Made by a program: the position numbers and the translations under genes. A model generated the notes under the pieces. It was not told the origin of the DNA, did no database searches, and saw only the letters and a list, made by a program, of their open reading frames with translations. 64,000 nucleotides of DNA from Streptomyces gossypii. GTDB taxonomy: Bacteria > Actinomycetota > Actinomycetes > Streptomycetales > Streptomycetaceae. Positions 46,117-54,586 of this stretch are shown piece by piece (position 1 is the first letter of the stretch; each line of letters starts with the position of its first letter). The stretch lies in the NCBI RefSeq assembly GCF_025165795.1, contig NZ_JAJAGO010000011.1, positions 248,001-312,000 on the forward strand, given 5' to 3'.

Positions 46117-46737
46117 TCAGGACTCCTTGACCGCGATGGTCTCGACCGTGTTGGCCACATGCTCGAAGGCGTCCGCGGCTTCCTCCAGGGAATCCACGAT
46201 CTGCTTCAGCTTCATGACCTCCATGGCGTCGTACTTGCCGTTGAAGAGGTGGGCCAGCAGTTTGCGGTGGATCTGGTCGGCCTGGTTCTCCAGGCGGTTG
46301 ACCTCGATCCAGTATTCGGTCAGGTTGCTCATCGTCCGCAGATTCGGCATCGCCTCGGCGGTCAGTTCCGCCGCCCGCGACAGCACCTCGATCTGCTGCT
46401 CGACGCCCTTCGGCAGCTGCTCGATCTGGTAGAGGACGACGAGATCGACGGCCTCCTCCATGAAGTCCATGATGTCGTCGAGCGTGGAGGCCAGTTTGTA
46501 GATGTCCTCGCGGTCGAAGGGCGTGATGAAGGAGGAGTTCAGCTGGTGGAAGATCGCGTGGGTCGCGTCGTCCCCGGCGTGCTCCGCTGCCCGCATCCGC
46601 TCGGCGATCTCGGCCCGCGCGGAGGGATCCGCTCCGAGGAGTTCCATCAGGAGCTTGGAGCCGGTCACGATGTTGTCCGCGGACGCGGCGAACATGTCGT
46701 AGAAGCTCGTCTCCCTGGGGGTCAGACGAAAGCGCAC
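46117..46737 (-). CDS. DUF47 (PhoU-like) phosphate transport regulator
   Basis: A 206-residue all-helical PhoU-like protein, starting MRFRLTPRETSFYDMFAASA with a GTG at 46737 preceded by GAGG. HAIFHQLNSSFITPFDREDIYKLAS is the DUF47 signature with likely metal ligands. Such proteins pair with PiT carriers and modulate phosphate uptake or storage. First gene of the DUF47-PiT operon. Confidence 0.93.
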   Translation of the reverse strand: MRFRLTPRETSFYDMFAASADNIVTGSKLLMELLGADPSARAEIAERMRAAEHAGDDATHAIFHQLNSSFITPFDREDIYKLASTLDDIMDFMEEAVDLVVLYQIEQLPKGVEQQIEVLSRAAELTAEAMPNLRTMSNLTEYWIEVNRLENQADQIHRKLLAHLFNGKYDAMEVMKLKQIVDSLEEAADAFEHVANTVETIAVKES

Positions 46738-46870
46738 TGGGGATCCTCGGTGTGCATCGATATCTGGGGTCGGTCTCGTTGATGCTAGGCGCATCATCCG
46801 GCCACTGCGAACCGGCGTTCCCCAGTGTCACCCATCAGCATCCGGGCTCGGCACAGGGTTCCGCAAAATC

Positions 46871-46898
46871 GGGTATAGTATACCCAGCGGGGGTATAT
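46871..46898. promoter_or_regulatory. interlocked palindromes, CsoR-type operator
   Basis: GGGTAT-AGT-ATACCC (46871-46885) overlaps a second inverted pair, TATACCC...GGGGTATA (46879-46897). These G-tract/AT sequences match CsoR-family operators. They lie about 55 bp before the regulator's start and probably contain its promoter. Confidence 0.7.
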
Positions 46899-46950
46899 GA
46901 CCCGCTCTAACTCCCCGTTCTCCCTTCTCCACCCGTTCGGGAGGTCCTTC

Positions 46951-47319
46951 ATGACAACTGCCGAGAACACCCCCGCCACCACCCCAGTCGCCGCCCCGGA
47001 CGCGGCCGAATGTTGCTCTGCTCACGCCGCGACCGGCGAGCACGGCTACAGCAAGGACAAGGACGCGCACCTCAAGCGGCTTCGCCGCATCGAGGGCCAG
47101 GTGCGGGGCCTCCAGCGGATGGTGGACGAGGACGTCTACTGCATCGACATACTTACCCAGGTCTCGGCATCGACCAAGGCCCTTCAGTCTTTCGCGCTCC
47201 AGCTCCTGGAGGAACACCTGCGGCACTGCGTGGCGCACGCGGCTGTCGACGGCGGGGCCGAGATGGACGCCAAGGTCGCGGAGGCCACGGCCGCGATCGC
47301 CCGGCTGCTGCGCACGTAG
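46951..47319 (+). CDS. CsoR-family metal-sensing repressor (DUF156)
   Basis: A 122-residue helical repressor. HLKRLRRIEGQVRGLQRMVDED is the family DNA/allosteric region and the copper-type ligands Cys64 (VYCIDI), His89 and Cys93 (EEHLRHCVAH) are present. An extra CCSAH near the N-terminus might also bind metal. GGAGG precedes the ATG at 46951. No copper ATPase or chaperone is adjacent, so targets lie elsewhere or the gene is self-regulated only. Confidence 0.92.
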   Translation: MTTAENTPATTPVAAPDAAECCSAHAATGEHGYSKDKDAHLKRLRRIEGQVRGLQRMVDEDVYCIDILTQVSASTKALQSFALQLLEEHLRHCVAHAAVDGGAEMDAKVAEATAAIARLLRT

Positions 47320-47512
47320 GAGACTTGGCGACCGCTGGGGAGCAGGCCGCCGGACGCCACCGCCACCACTCACACGAGCTCTGCGGCGGCGGGTCGGGGT
47401 CTGCCGTGTGGATCACGCCGGGTTCGCGTGCCCCGGCACGCGCCCTCCTCCACACGGCGACGCCGCGCACCAGACCCCGTTCACTGATCCGGCATGCCCC
47501 GGACGACAGACC

Positions 47513-47755
47513 CTAGAGCAGGCGTACGCCAGCGCGTGGCGGGACGACGCGCAGGATCTCGTCCACCCGTGCCACGCTCAGCCGTTCCTCACCGGCCGCT
47601 TCGGCGGCGGACGCCGCGATCATCAGCTCACCGCACAGTTCGATCTCGGCGAGGGCCACCGAATCATGGACCGCACTGCCCCGCGATCCTCGGGCTGGTC
47701 CTCGGGCCGGGCCACGGGCGTTGCCCGGCAGGGACGCTGACACCGGTACAGGCAC
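47513..47755 (-). CDS. small conserved actinobacterial protein
   Basis: An 80-residue protein with a disordered Gly/Arg/Pro start and a helical conserved half: VHDSVALAEIELCGELMIAA, then RLSVARVDEILRVV. Proteins with this signature are widespread and uncharacterised in streptomycetes. The GTG at 47755 lies 8 nt after a perfect AGGAGG, which decides the start. Confidence 0.7.
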   Translation of the reverse strand: MPVPVSASLPGNARGPARGPARGSRGSAVHDSVALAEIELCGELMIAASAAEAAGEERLSVARVDEILRVVPPRAGVRLL

Positions 47756-47928
47756 ACTCACCACCTCCTGGTGTTCCGAAGCTCCGAAGCGTCGGAACCC
47801 CGGCCACGCCGGAACCCCGCGTCTCCAGAGTAGGGAGCGGTGCATCCTCCGCGCATGGCACGTCCGAACCATTTCGGAGTTGCCGAGGGACTGCTCACGA
47901 CTGACTAGTGCCGCGTCGGCAACCACCG

Positions 47929-48774
47929 CTACGAGGCCTCGATCTCCCCGGTGTAGAGGTCCACGGGCGCAGGCGTCCCGACCTCCACCGGGATGCCGAA
48001 GTCGTACATCGTGGTGGTGGAGGCGACGGCGGAGGCAGCATCCCCGGCCTCCGCGTCCAGGGTGAACCAGTGCCGCACCTCGCGCAGCCGCCCCCGCCCG
48101 TCCAGGTACGCGTCGAACGGCACCGCGTCCCCGGCGAACCCCTCCGCCGCCGCGCGCAGTTGGCGGCGCACGCCCCCCGACGAGGCGTGCGCCGCCTTGC
48201 GGATGTCCGTGGTGCCGCTGTAATGCCGCACCACCGCGCCGTCCGCTACCCGCCGCCGCCCCACGTACGCCACCTCGCGGGTGCCGCGCAGCAGTTCGGC
48301 CGCGCTCAGCGGGTCCGTCGCTCCGTTGGCGAGGAGGTTCCCGTCCGGCAGGGTGCTGGTGTCCACCCGGACCCATTTACCGGCGGGCACCCCCGCCCCG
48401 CGGTTCTTCATGTAGAGCGCACCCGGAATTACCAGCTCGGTGATCGGTTCTGCCGCCGGGGCGCCCGACGGCTCGCGCGGCAGGGTCACCTGGATGCGGC
48501 CGATCCGTCTGCGGTAGTCGAAGACACCGGTGCCCTTGATGGTGACGCGGGTGCCACCGCTGACCGTGCGTACGACGGTCCGTGTCCGCGACGTACCGGC
48601 ACGCTCCAGCACCTCCGCAGCCTGCCGTACGGTCAGCAGCGGATCACCGGCGGGCGACCCGGTGGTGCTGGTCCGGGTGGCCACACAGCCGCCGAGCGTG
48701 CAGACAAGCGTGGCGCCGAGCCCGGTGAGCGCGGCCAGCGCCGCGCCCCAGCGCCCACACCGCCGCCCGACCAT
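47929..48774 (-). CDS. LppX/LprG-like lipoprotein
   Basis: A 281-residue secreted lipoprotein with a lipobox LGGC (Cys30). The mature part has a half-barrel pattern: TRTVVRTVSGGTRVTIKGTG, ELVIPGALYMKNRG, KWVRVDTS and DAYLDGRGRLREVRHWFTL, resembling LolA/LppX-type lipid carriers of actinobacteria. Ligand unknown. Confidence 0.85.
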   Translation of the reverse strand: MVGRRCGRWGAALAALTGLGATLVCTLGGCVATRTSTTGSPAGDPLLTVRQAAEVLERAGTSRTRTVVRTVSGGTRVTIKGTGVFDYRRRIGRIQVTLPREPSGAPAAEPITELVIPGALYMKNRGAGVPAGKWVRVDTSTLPDGNLLANGATDPLSAAELLRGTREVAYVGRRRVADGAVVRHYSGTTDIRKAAHASSGGVRRQLRAAAEGFAGDAVPFDAYLDGRGRLREVRHWFTLDAEAGDAASAVASTTTMYDFGIPVEVGTPAPVDLYTGEIEAS

Positions 48775-48887
48775 CGTCCGCCGCCCCCAGCCGCCTGCCT
48801 CGTGTCCTGGGCATCCGAAACCCGTTTCGCCTCCGCTAACGAGTACGAGGCGGCAACCGTCACGCCCCTTGGCGGTACGGTGGCGGA

Positions 48888-49136
48888 GTGCGCCCTGAGA
48901 AGAGTGCCGGATTTACGACAGTCCAGGCTGCGGCAGCGGGGAGCCCGCCGCCCGCGACCACGGCACCCCCTATGACGGCATCTCCTGTGACAGTGCCGGA
49001 TGCTCCGGCACCGCACGAGACCGTCACGACGGAGCGGGGTGCCTTCTCCCATGCCCGATGCAGCTGCGGCTGGCGCGGCCCGGCCCGCCGCTCGCGCGAC
49101 CGGGCACGCAAGGACGCCGCCGCGCATCCGTCCTAA
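48888..49136 (+). CDS. small Cys/Arg-rich conserved protein
   Basis: An 82-residue protein starting with GTG. The conserved part is C-terminal: ARCSCGWRGPARRSRDRARKDA, with a CxC pair, seen in small Streptomyces proteins of unknown role. The TAA stop overlaps the first base of an AGGGCTGTCCCGTA repeat end. Confidence 0.65.
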   Translation: MRPEKSAGFTTVQAAAAGSPPPATTAPPMTASPVTVPDAPAPHETVTTERGAFSHARCSCGWRGPARRSRDRARKDAAAHPS

Positions 49137-49149
49137 GGGCTGTCCCGTA
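49136..49149. repeat. solo AGGGCTGTCCCGTA repeat end
   Basis: Fourteen bases identical to the consensus end of the MITE-like element, beginning on the last base of the preceding gene's TAA stop. Similarity ends after this; no partner end is seen nearby. Confidence 0.5.
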
Positions 49150-49200
49150 GGATCGGTCGTTTGGACGACGCTGCACCCGGCATCATCCGAACGGCAGGCC

Positions 49201-49971
49201 CTACGCCGCCAGATCCCGGTCGTACGGCCGCTTCGGCTCCTGGGCCCCGTTGCCCCTGCTGCCACCGGCGCCGCCTTCGCCACCCGTACTGTCCGTACGG
49301 CCGCCCACCGCCGGCGCCGAGCCCTCCGGCTCGGCAGTCGCCACCTCGCCCGGCCGCCCCGCCCACACCAGCGTGCCCACCCGCTCGGAGCCCGCGATCG
49401 TGCGGACCAGCGGGGTGAGCAGCCAGAACGCGACCGGGGCGAGCAGCAGTGTGACCGCCGTGCCGAGCGCGAGTCCGCCGATGACGTCCGTCGGGTAGTG
49501 CACGCCCATATAGACCCGGCAGAAGCCGGCTATCGCCGCGAGGACCAAGCCCACCAGCCCGAGCCGGCGGTTGACCATGAAGAGGCCGACCGCGAGGGCC
49601 ATCGCCATCGTCGCGTGGTCGCTGACGAAGGAGAAGTCCTCCTTCCCCGCCACCAGCACTTCCAGACCCTTGTGGTCCTCGAAGGGTCTGGGCCGCTCCA
49701 CCAGGCCCCTGATCGGGATGTTCACCAGCACCGCGACACCGGCCGCCAGTGGCGTCCAGACCAGCGCCGTCATGGCGGCGACGGCGTCCTCCCGGCTGCC
49801 GCTGCGCCGCCGCAGCGCCCACCAGGCCCACAGGCCCAGAAGGACGAGCGCGGCCAGCGTGCCGTACTCGCCGACGTACTCCATCGTGTGGTCGGCCCAG
49901 CCGGGGGCGTCTTTGGCCAAACCGTTGATGTCGTAGAGCAGATCAACATCGGGGTTGTCCCATCCAGCCAT
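49201..49971 (-). CDS. PAP2-family membrane phosphatase
   Basis: A 256-residue integral membrane phosphatase with about six helices. The PAP2 motifs are RGLVERPRPF, FSFVSDHATMAMALAVG (a Ser-Asp-His version of PSGH) and CRVYMGVHYPTDVIGG. It probably dephosphorylates a lipid or undecaprenyl pyrophosphate. The C-terminal tail is Gly/Ser/Glu-rich. ATG at 49971 is chosen, since upstream codons do not look coding. Confidence 0.88.
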   Translation of the reverse strand: MAGWDNPDVDLLYDINGLAKDAPGWADHTMEYVGEYGTLAALVLLGLWAWWALRRRSGSREDAVAAMTALVWTPLAAGVAVLVNIPIRGLVERPRPFEDHKGLEVLVAGKEDFSFVSDHATMAMALAVGLFMVNRRLGLVGLVLAAIAGFCRVYMGVHYPTDVIGGLALGTAVTLLLAPVAFWLLTPLVRTIAGSERVGTLVWAGRPGEVATAEPEGSAPAVGGRTDSTGGEGGAGGSRGNGAQEPKRPYDRDLAA

Positions 49972-50217
49972 CGGTACGGCCCCTTCATTTGTCTGCCGAA
50001 CTGCTCTGACGACCCCCGTACCCCCGTGGTCGCGCCGAGTGGTGCGCTCCTGTAACGGAATGCCCATTCCGTTCCAGACAACGCCTCGGCACCCGCTCCG
50101 CGTTCCTGTCTCCACCGAAAGATCACTCTCACGTTATCGAAGAGTGATCCGTCCCCGCAGCTCAGGGCCTTCGCCTTACGGAGAGTTCACGTCCCCTTGC
50201 GGGCCCGCTCACCCTGT

Positions 50218-51195
50218 TCACCCGCCAGTGGGGCGCGTCGCTCCGAAGTAATCCGGCGAATCAATCGGATCAAAGCGGATTTCCGACCCCGTATAGGGTG
50301 CATCAATCATATATCCACCGCCGACGTAGATCCCCACATGGCGGATGGACGTCGGGTCCTCCAGGTCGTTCGCGAAGAAGACCAGATCGCCCGGCAGCAG
50401 TTCGTCCCGCCCGGGGTGCGGGCCGGTGTTCCACTGCTTGCTCGCCACCCGGGGCAGTTCGACGTCCACCGACGCGTAGGCCGCCTTCGTCAGCCCGGAG
50501 CAGTCGAACCGCCCGCCGTCAGCCGACGTGCCGTCACCGCCCCAGAGATACGGCGTGCCCAGCTTCTCCTGCGCGTACGAGATCGCCCCGGCCGCCTGCT
50601 TCGACGGGTCGACCCGCCCCTTCGAGGCTGCGAAACTCTTCTCCAGCTTCCGGATGACCGAGACGTAGTTCTGCGTCTCCTCGTAGGGCGGCACGCCACT
50701 GTACTGGATCACCCGGTAGGCACCCGCGTTGTACGCCGCCAGCATGTTGTTCGTCGGATCGCCCGGCACATCGTCGACATAGCCCGCCAGCGCACAGTCG
50801 TAACTGGCGGCGGACGGTATCGCGTCCTGCGGATCCCAGACGTCGCGGTCGCCGTCCTTGTCGCCGTCGATGCCGTGGGTGGCCCACGTGCCCGGGATGA
50901 ACTGCGCGATGCCCTGCGCCTCGGCCGGACTCTCCGCACTGGGGCTCCAGCCGCTCTCCTGGTAGAGCTGAGCGGCCAGCAGGGACGGGCTGATCGCCGG
51001 GCAGAGAGTGCCCCACTTCTGCACCAGTGCCTTGTACTTGGCCGGAACTGCACCCTTGGCCAGCCCGGTGGGTTTGCCGCCCGCGACACCGCCCATCAGA
51101 CCGGCCGCGGCCGAGTACGTACCGATGACCAGCAGCGCCATCAGGCCGGACAGCAGCATCCCGCCAACTCCCACACCCACCAAGGCTTTCCGCAC
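50218..51195 (-). CDS. VirB1-like bifunctional wall hydrolase (SLT plus NlpC/P60)
   Basis: A 325-residue secreted or anchored enzyme. A hydrophobic N-terminal segment (about 8-30) precedes a lytic-transglycosylase domain (catalytic Glu80 in AQLYQESGWSPSA, then AQGIAQFIPGTWATHG and NMLAAYNAGAY), followed by an NlpC/P60 domain with Cys232 in RFDCSGLTKAAY and His in IRHVGIYVGGGYM. This pairing is typical of peptidoglycan-remodelling proteins of Gram-positive conjugation systems. It is divergent from a small two-helix membrane protein and 9 kb from the conjugation-like operon. Confidence 0.9.
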   Translation of the reverse strand: MRKALVGVGVGGMLLSGLMALLVIGTYSAAAGLMGGVAGGKPTGLAKGAVPAKYKALVQKWGTLCPAISPSLLAAQLYQESGWSPSAESPAEAQGIAQFIPGTWATHGIDGDKDGDRDVWDPQDAIPSAASYDCALAGYVDDVPGDPTNNMLAAYNAGAYRVIQYSGVPPYEETQNYVSVIRKLEKSFAASKGRVDPSKQAAGAISYAQEKLGTPYLWGGDGTSADGGRFDCSGLTKAAYASVDVELPRVASKQWNTGPHPGRDELLPGDLVFFANDLEDPTSIRHVGIYVGGGYMIDAPYTGSEIRFDPIDSPDYFGATRPTGG

Positions 51196-51314
51196 CTCTA
51201 CACCATCCCCCAGATACTCCGAGATGTCACAAGTCAGCGGTACAGTCAGACGAGCGCGGAAGAACCGCGCGGGGCAAGGTCATGCAACATTCCGAGCGGG
51301 GCGGTGAGTTACAC

Positions 51315-51623
51315 ATGATCCTGGCAGCCGAGAAGGGTGACATCACCACCATCATCGGTGGAATCGCTCCTGACTGGGGGCCGTTCGGGTCGCTGGGCAA
51401 CGAAGCACGCGTAATGATCGAGGTGGTGATGGCGATCGCCATCCTCCTCTGTCTCGGCATCGCCATCTGGGGCGCGGCCAAGCAGCGCATCGGAGCCACG
51501 GCGCTGCGCGACACCTTCAGCGCGGAGCAGGGCAAGGGGCTGATCGTCGCCGGTCTGACGGGCGTCTTCATCATCGGGTCGCTGGGCACGCTGTTCACCA
51601 TCGTCTACGGCATGGCCGTGTAG
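51315..51623 (+). CDS. small two-helix membrane protein, possibly VirB2/TrbC-like
   Basis: A 102-residue protein with two hydrophobic segments (about 33-52 and 76-98) joined by a charged loop with KQRIGATALRDTFSAEQGKG. This hairpin layout resembles VirB2/TrbC pilin-like subunits, and its neighbour is a VirB1-like hydrolase, but no N-terminal signal peptide is clear. The assignment is an inference; ATG at 51315 is chosen. Confidence 0.7.
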   Translation: MILAAEKGDITTIIGGIAPDWGPFGSLGNEARVMIEVVMAIAILLCLGIAIWGAAKQRIGATALRDTFSAEQGKGLIVAGLTGVFIIGSLGTLFTIVYGMAV

Positions 51624-51819
51624 CAGCAGTGCAGCGGCGGCGCACAGGCGCGACCCGGGGGCGCGGCCCGGCGCGCCCCTCAGGGATGCCCACCACTGAC
51701 ACCAAAGCTGGTCCAGTGGGTGAGATGGCCGAAACTCCCCCTCACCCCGCCGTGCAGACGGACGGTTCGCGCCAAAAAACGGCATGCTGCGCGCGGCTGT
51801 CCCGCATACGCTGCCCCGC

Positions 51820-52614
51820 ATGGCGATCACCATCGAACACGAGCGCTACCGCACCGAAATCGTCCATCAGACCGAGCTGCTGCGGCAGGCGATCCACGGC
51901 GCCGACCTCTCCTCCCAGGTGCCGACCTGCCCCGACTGGACGCTGCGCGAGCTGGCCGTCCACGTGGGCGGCGCACACCGCTGGGCGGCCGAGATGATCG
52001 CCGCCGGGACTCTGGAGGAGCTGGAGGAGGAGGCGGTCCCCGGCTTCCACGGCCCCGGGACGGACGAACCCGCCGCCCTGGACCAGTGGCTCGCCGAGGG
52101 CGCGGTGATGCTCGCGGACGCGCTGCGGGACGCCGGGCCCGAGGCCCCCGTGTGGACCTGGGCAGGGAAACCGCGTGCCGGGTTCTGGGCCCGCCGCATG
52201 ACCCACGAGACCGTGATCCACCGTGCCGACGCCTGCCGCGCGGCGGGCACGGAATTCGCCGTCGCACCGGAGATCGCCGCCGACTGCCTGGACGAGTGGC
52301 TGGAAATCCTCAGCGGTCCGGAGCAGGAGGACGACGAAGAGCTGCGACAGCTGGGTGCGCGCGCCGGAGAGAGCCTCCATCTGCACGCCACCGACGGCGA
52401 ACCGGCGGACGACGCCGAGTGGCTCGTGGAACTCCTCAGCGACGGCATCAGCTGGCGCCGCGCGCACGGCAAGGCGACGGTCGCACTGCGGGGGCCGCTC
52501 ACCGACCTCCTGCTGGTCTTCTACCGGCGGCTGCCGCCGACCACCGCCCGCGTCGAGGTGCTGGGGGACGCCGAGCTGCTGGACTTCTGGCTGGAACAGG
52601 CGAACTGGAGCTGA
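51820..52614 (+). CDS. mycothiol-dependent maleylpyruvate isomerase-family protein
   Basis: A 264-residue DinB-like enzyme: CPDWTLRELAVHVGGAHRW and MTHETVIHRADACRAAG give the metal-binding histidines, and a C-terminal MDMPI_C domain follows (ESLHLHATDGE, ALRGPLTDLLLVFYRRLPP). It is likely mycothiol-dependent. The ATG at 51820 is chosen because homologous sequence starts there. Confidence 0.88.
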   Translation: MAITIEHERYRTEIVHQTELLRQAIHGADLSSQVPTCPDWTLRELAVHVGGAHRWAAEMIAAGTLEELEEEAVPGFHGPGTDEPAALDQWLAEGAVMLADALRDAGPEAPVWTWAGKPRAGFWARRMTHETVIHRADACRAAGTEFAVAPEIAADCLDEWLEILSGPEQEDDEELRQLGARAGESLHLHATDGEPADDAEWLVELLSDGISWRRAHGKATVALRGPLTDLLLVFYRRLPPTTARVEVLGDAELLDFWLEQANWS

Positions 52615-52708
52615 GCGCCGCCTCTCCTCCTCCGCCTTGGACCCGAAGCCCCATGGCGCCGCTCCCTGATCCACCCCCTGTCGCGGAGAGGTCGTTAGGC
52701 TGGCCGTT

Positions 52709-52978
52709 ATGACCAAGATGAGCGACCTGAACTGGATCCGGGCGACCGACGACCCCGATGCCGAGTGCATCGAAGTCGCCGCCGGAGAGGGCGATCTCGT
52801 CCACCTGCGGCAGAGCGACGACCCGGAGAACGTCGTCACCACCACCCAGGCCAAGTGGGATGCCTTCGTACTCGGCGTGCAGAACAACGAGTTCGACCAC
52901 TTCGTCGAAGGTGTTGACCTCGACGGCGCCGAGAGCGCCGCGCCCGCCGCGAGCCACTCGGAATCCGACCAGCTTTAG
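52709..52978 (+). CDS. DUF397-family protein
   Basis: An 89-residue DUF397 protein: LNWIRATDDPDAECIEVAAG, then LVHLRQSDDP and WDAFVLGVQNNEFDHF. DUF397 proteins usually accompany an XRE regulator in streptomycetes, but none adjoins here. Its stop overlaps by a few bases the far end of the interrupted FG-GAP gene on the other strand. Confidence 0.85.
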   Translation: MTKMSDLNWIRATDDPDAECIEVAAGEGDLVHLRQSDDPENVVTTTQAKWDAFVLGVQNNEFDHFVEGVDLDGAESAAPAASHSESDQL

Positions 52979-53154
52979 GGCGTGTCCCCCGGAGCGAACC
53001 CGGGCGCCGCGAAGGACGCCGGGTCCCGGGACGTCGTGCCGTCGGTGATCCACCAGTGCGTGGGCTGCTCCCCGTACGTGCCGAACAGGCCGCTGGGTCC
53101 CCAGTGCAGAATCAGCTCCCCTTTCGTGGGCCCGCCGGGCCCGCCCGAGGTCAC
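52975..53154 (-). pseudogene. in-frame continuation of the FG-GAP lipoprotein beyond a TAA
   Basis: Directly after the TAA at 53155-53157 the same frame continues with VTSGGPGGPTKGELILHWGP and THWWITDGTTSRDPASF up to a second TAA at 52975. This supplies the strand pattern needed to finish the second FG-GAP repeat, so the upstream stop looks like a nonsense mutation. Confidence 0.6.
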
Positions 53155-53670
53155 TTAGGGGGCTTCGCGCAGAGTGCTCGTCTGCCCGTCCGTCGCGCGC
53201 TCGCCCAAGATGACGGACGTGACGGAATCCGGAAAGCCGTCGCCGTCCAGATCGGCGGTCTCCACTTCCTTCGGCAGGACGTAGTCGCGTCCACGCCCCT
53301 CGCGCACCGGTTCGGGCAGGCCAAGGTCCCGGCGTCCGTGGACCGTCCGCTTCGAGGGGTCGAGCCCTTCGGCCGAGCCGTAGACGATGCCTGTCCGCTC
53401 GTCCCTGATGACGGCGTCCGGGTCGTCGCTGACGGGGACGGGCACGAGGAGGTCGTGGTGTCCGTCTCCGTTGAAGTCGTCGGGGTCCTTCGACCCCTTC
53501 CCCTGGTCCGGCTCCCGGCTCTCGGCGGGCGCGCTGGGCACCGGGGCGGCCGCCGAGGTCCCGCCCTTGGAGGGGGACGGCTCGCGGCCCGTTCCGTCAC
53601 TGCCGCAGGCGGGGAGCGGCACGAGCACGGCGCAGACGGCGAAGGCCGCCAAGGCGGTACGAGACGTCAT
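53155..53670 (-). CDS. FG-GAP/VCBS-repeat lipoprotein, prematurely stopped
   Basis: A 171-residue lipoprotein: lipobox PLPAC (Cys22), a Ser/Pro/Glu linker and two calcium-binding FG-GAP-like repeats, DFNGDGHHDLLVPVP followed by IVYGSAEGL and DLDGDGFPDSVTSVI. The family is normally longer, and the missing end of the second repeat is found in the same frame past the TAA stop. Either a recent pseudogene or a shortened product. Confidence 0.7.
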   Translation of the reverse strand: MTSRTALAAFAVCAVLVPLPACGSDGTGREPSPSKGGTSAAAPVPSAPAESREPDQGKGSKDPDDFNGDGHHDLLVPVPVSDDPDAVIRDERTGIVYGSAEGLDPSKRTVHGRRDLGLPEPVREGRGRDYVLPKEVETADLDGDGFPDSVTSVILGERATDGQTSTLREAP

Positions 53671-53706
53671 GCGCCTCACCTGGCAAGATCGTTGCCCCAA
53701 CGCAGG

Positions 53707-53745
53707 GCGGTGTCGCAGGGCGGGGGGGGCGGTGTCGCAGGGCGG
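53707..53745. repeat. 17-bp direct repeat
   Basis: GCGGTGTCGCAGGGCGG occurs at 53707-53723 and 53729-53745, with a partial copy just before. It lies in the gap between divergent genes and may reflect slippage or a regulator site. Confidence 0.6.
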
Positions 53746-53847
53746 TTCTGCGCTCCCGCCGTACCGCCGCCGGTGAGTACGAGAGACCGGCGAACCTGAG
53801 TACGTACACGGAGGCAGGGTGCCACGCCCGCACCTACGTTGGCAGAC

Positions 53848-54522
53848 ATGAGCGAGCCCGACAGCCGTACGATCACCGCCGCCCCGGACACCCCCGCAGA
53901 CCTGCCCGTACCGTCCGACCTGGCCGAGCCGTCCGGCACGCTCCGCAGCGCTCTGCGGAGCGTGCTCCTCGTCCTCGGCTCCGTGCTCCTGGTGCTCGCC
54001 GTCGTCGTGGCGGTCGCCCTGCACGAACTGCAGGAGGACATCGATGCGGCCGGCGGCCCGGAGCTGAACTCCCCGGGAGGCTTCGGTGAACCGCTCTCCG
54101 CGGGCAACACCGCCCGCTACAAGGACGGCGTGAAGCTGAAGCTGTCCGCCCTGCACCGCGCCGTGCCCGCCTTCGGTGACGGTGCGCGGGAGCCGGGCGA
54201 CCGCACCTACCTCTTCTCCCTGACGTACGAGAACGGCGGAGACGAGCCGCTGGCCTTCGGCCCGGACCATGCAACCGGCTTCGACTTCTGGGCCGGCACC
54301 CACGCCGAGGAGGACGCTCTTCTTGAGGGCGCCCCCGACTGGGAGAACGGCGAGGAGACCGAAGCACTCCTGCCCGGCGCTCTCGAGCCGGGCAGGAGCC
54401 TCACCCTTCCGCTGCGGTACACCCTCGCCGAGGGCGTGCCGGTCGTCACCTTCAGCGTCGAACTCATGGACGGGCGGGAACCGGTGTACTGGGAGATCCC
54501 CGTCGACGACCTGACCCGCTGA
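53848..54522 (+). CDS. single-pass membrane-anchored protein with Ig-like extracellular domain
   Basis: A 224-residue protein with a short cytoplasmic tail, one membrane helix (about 38-60) and an outer domain of predicted beta strands (YKDGVKLKLSALHRAV, YLFSLTYENGGDEPL, RSLTLPLRYTLAEGV, VTFSVELMDGREPVYW). It resembles DUF4352-type telokin-like domains. Function unknown. ATG at 53848; a TTG three codons earlier is possible. Confidence 0.7.
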   Translation: MSEPDSRTITAAPDTPADLPVPSDLAEPSGTLRSALRSVLLVLGSVLLVLAVVVAVALHELQEDIDAAGGPELNSPGGFGEPLSAGNTARYKDGVKLKLSALHRAVPAFGDGAREPGDRTYLFSLTYENGGDEPLAFGPDHATGFDFWAGTHAEEDALLEGAPDWENGEETEALLPGALEPGRSLTLPLRYTLAEGVPVVTFSVELMDGREPVYWEIPVDDLTR

Positions 54523-54586
54523 CGCGCGCGGGGCCTGCAGATCTGTGTCCCGGTCGCTGTGTAAGGGCGCTGTGTAAGGGCGCTGC

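Noticed and set aside
47320..47512. Inverted words GTCTGCCGTGTGG and CCACACGGCGAC suggesting a structured RNA
   Set aside because: The arms are far apart, imperfect and lie at a convergent gene end; nothing else supports an RNA gene.
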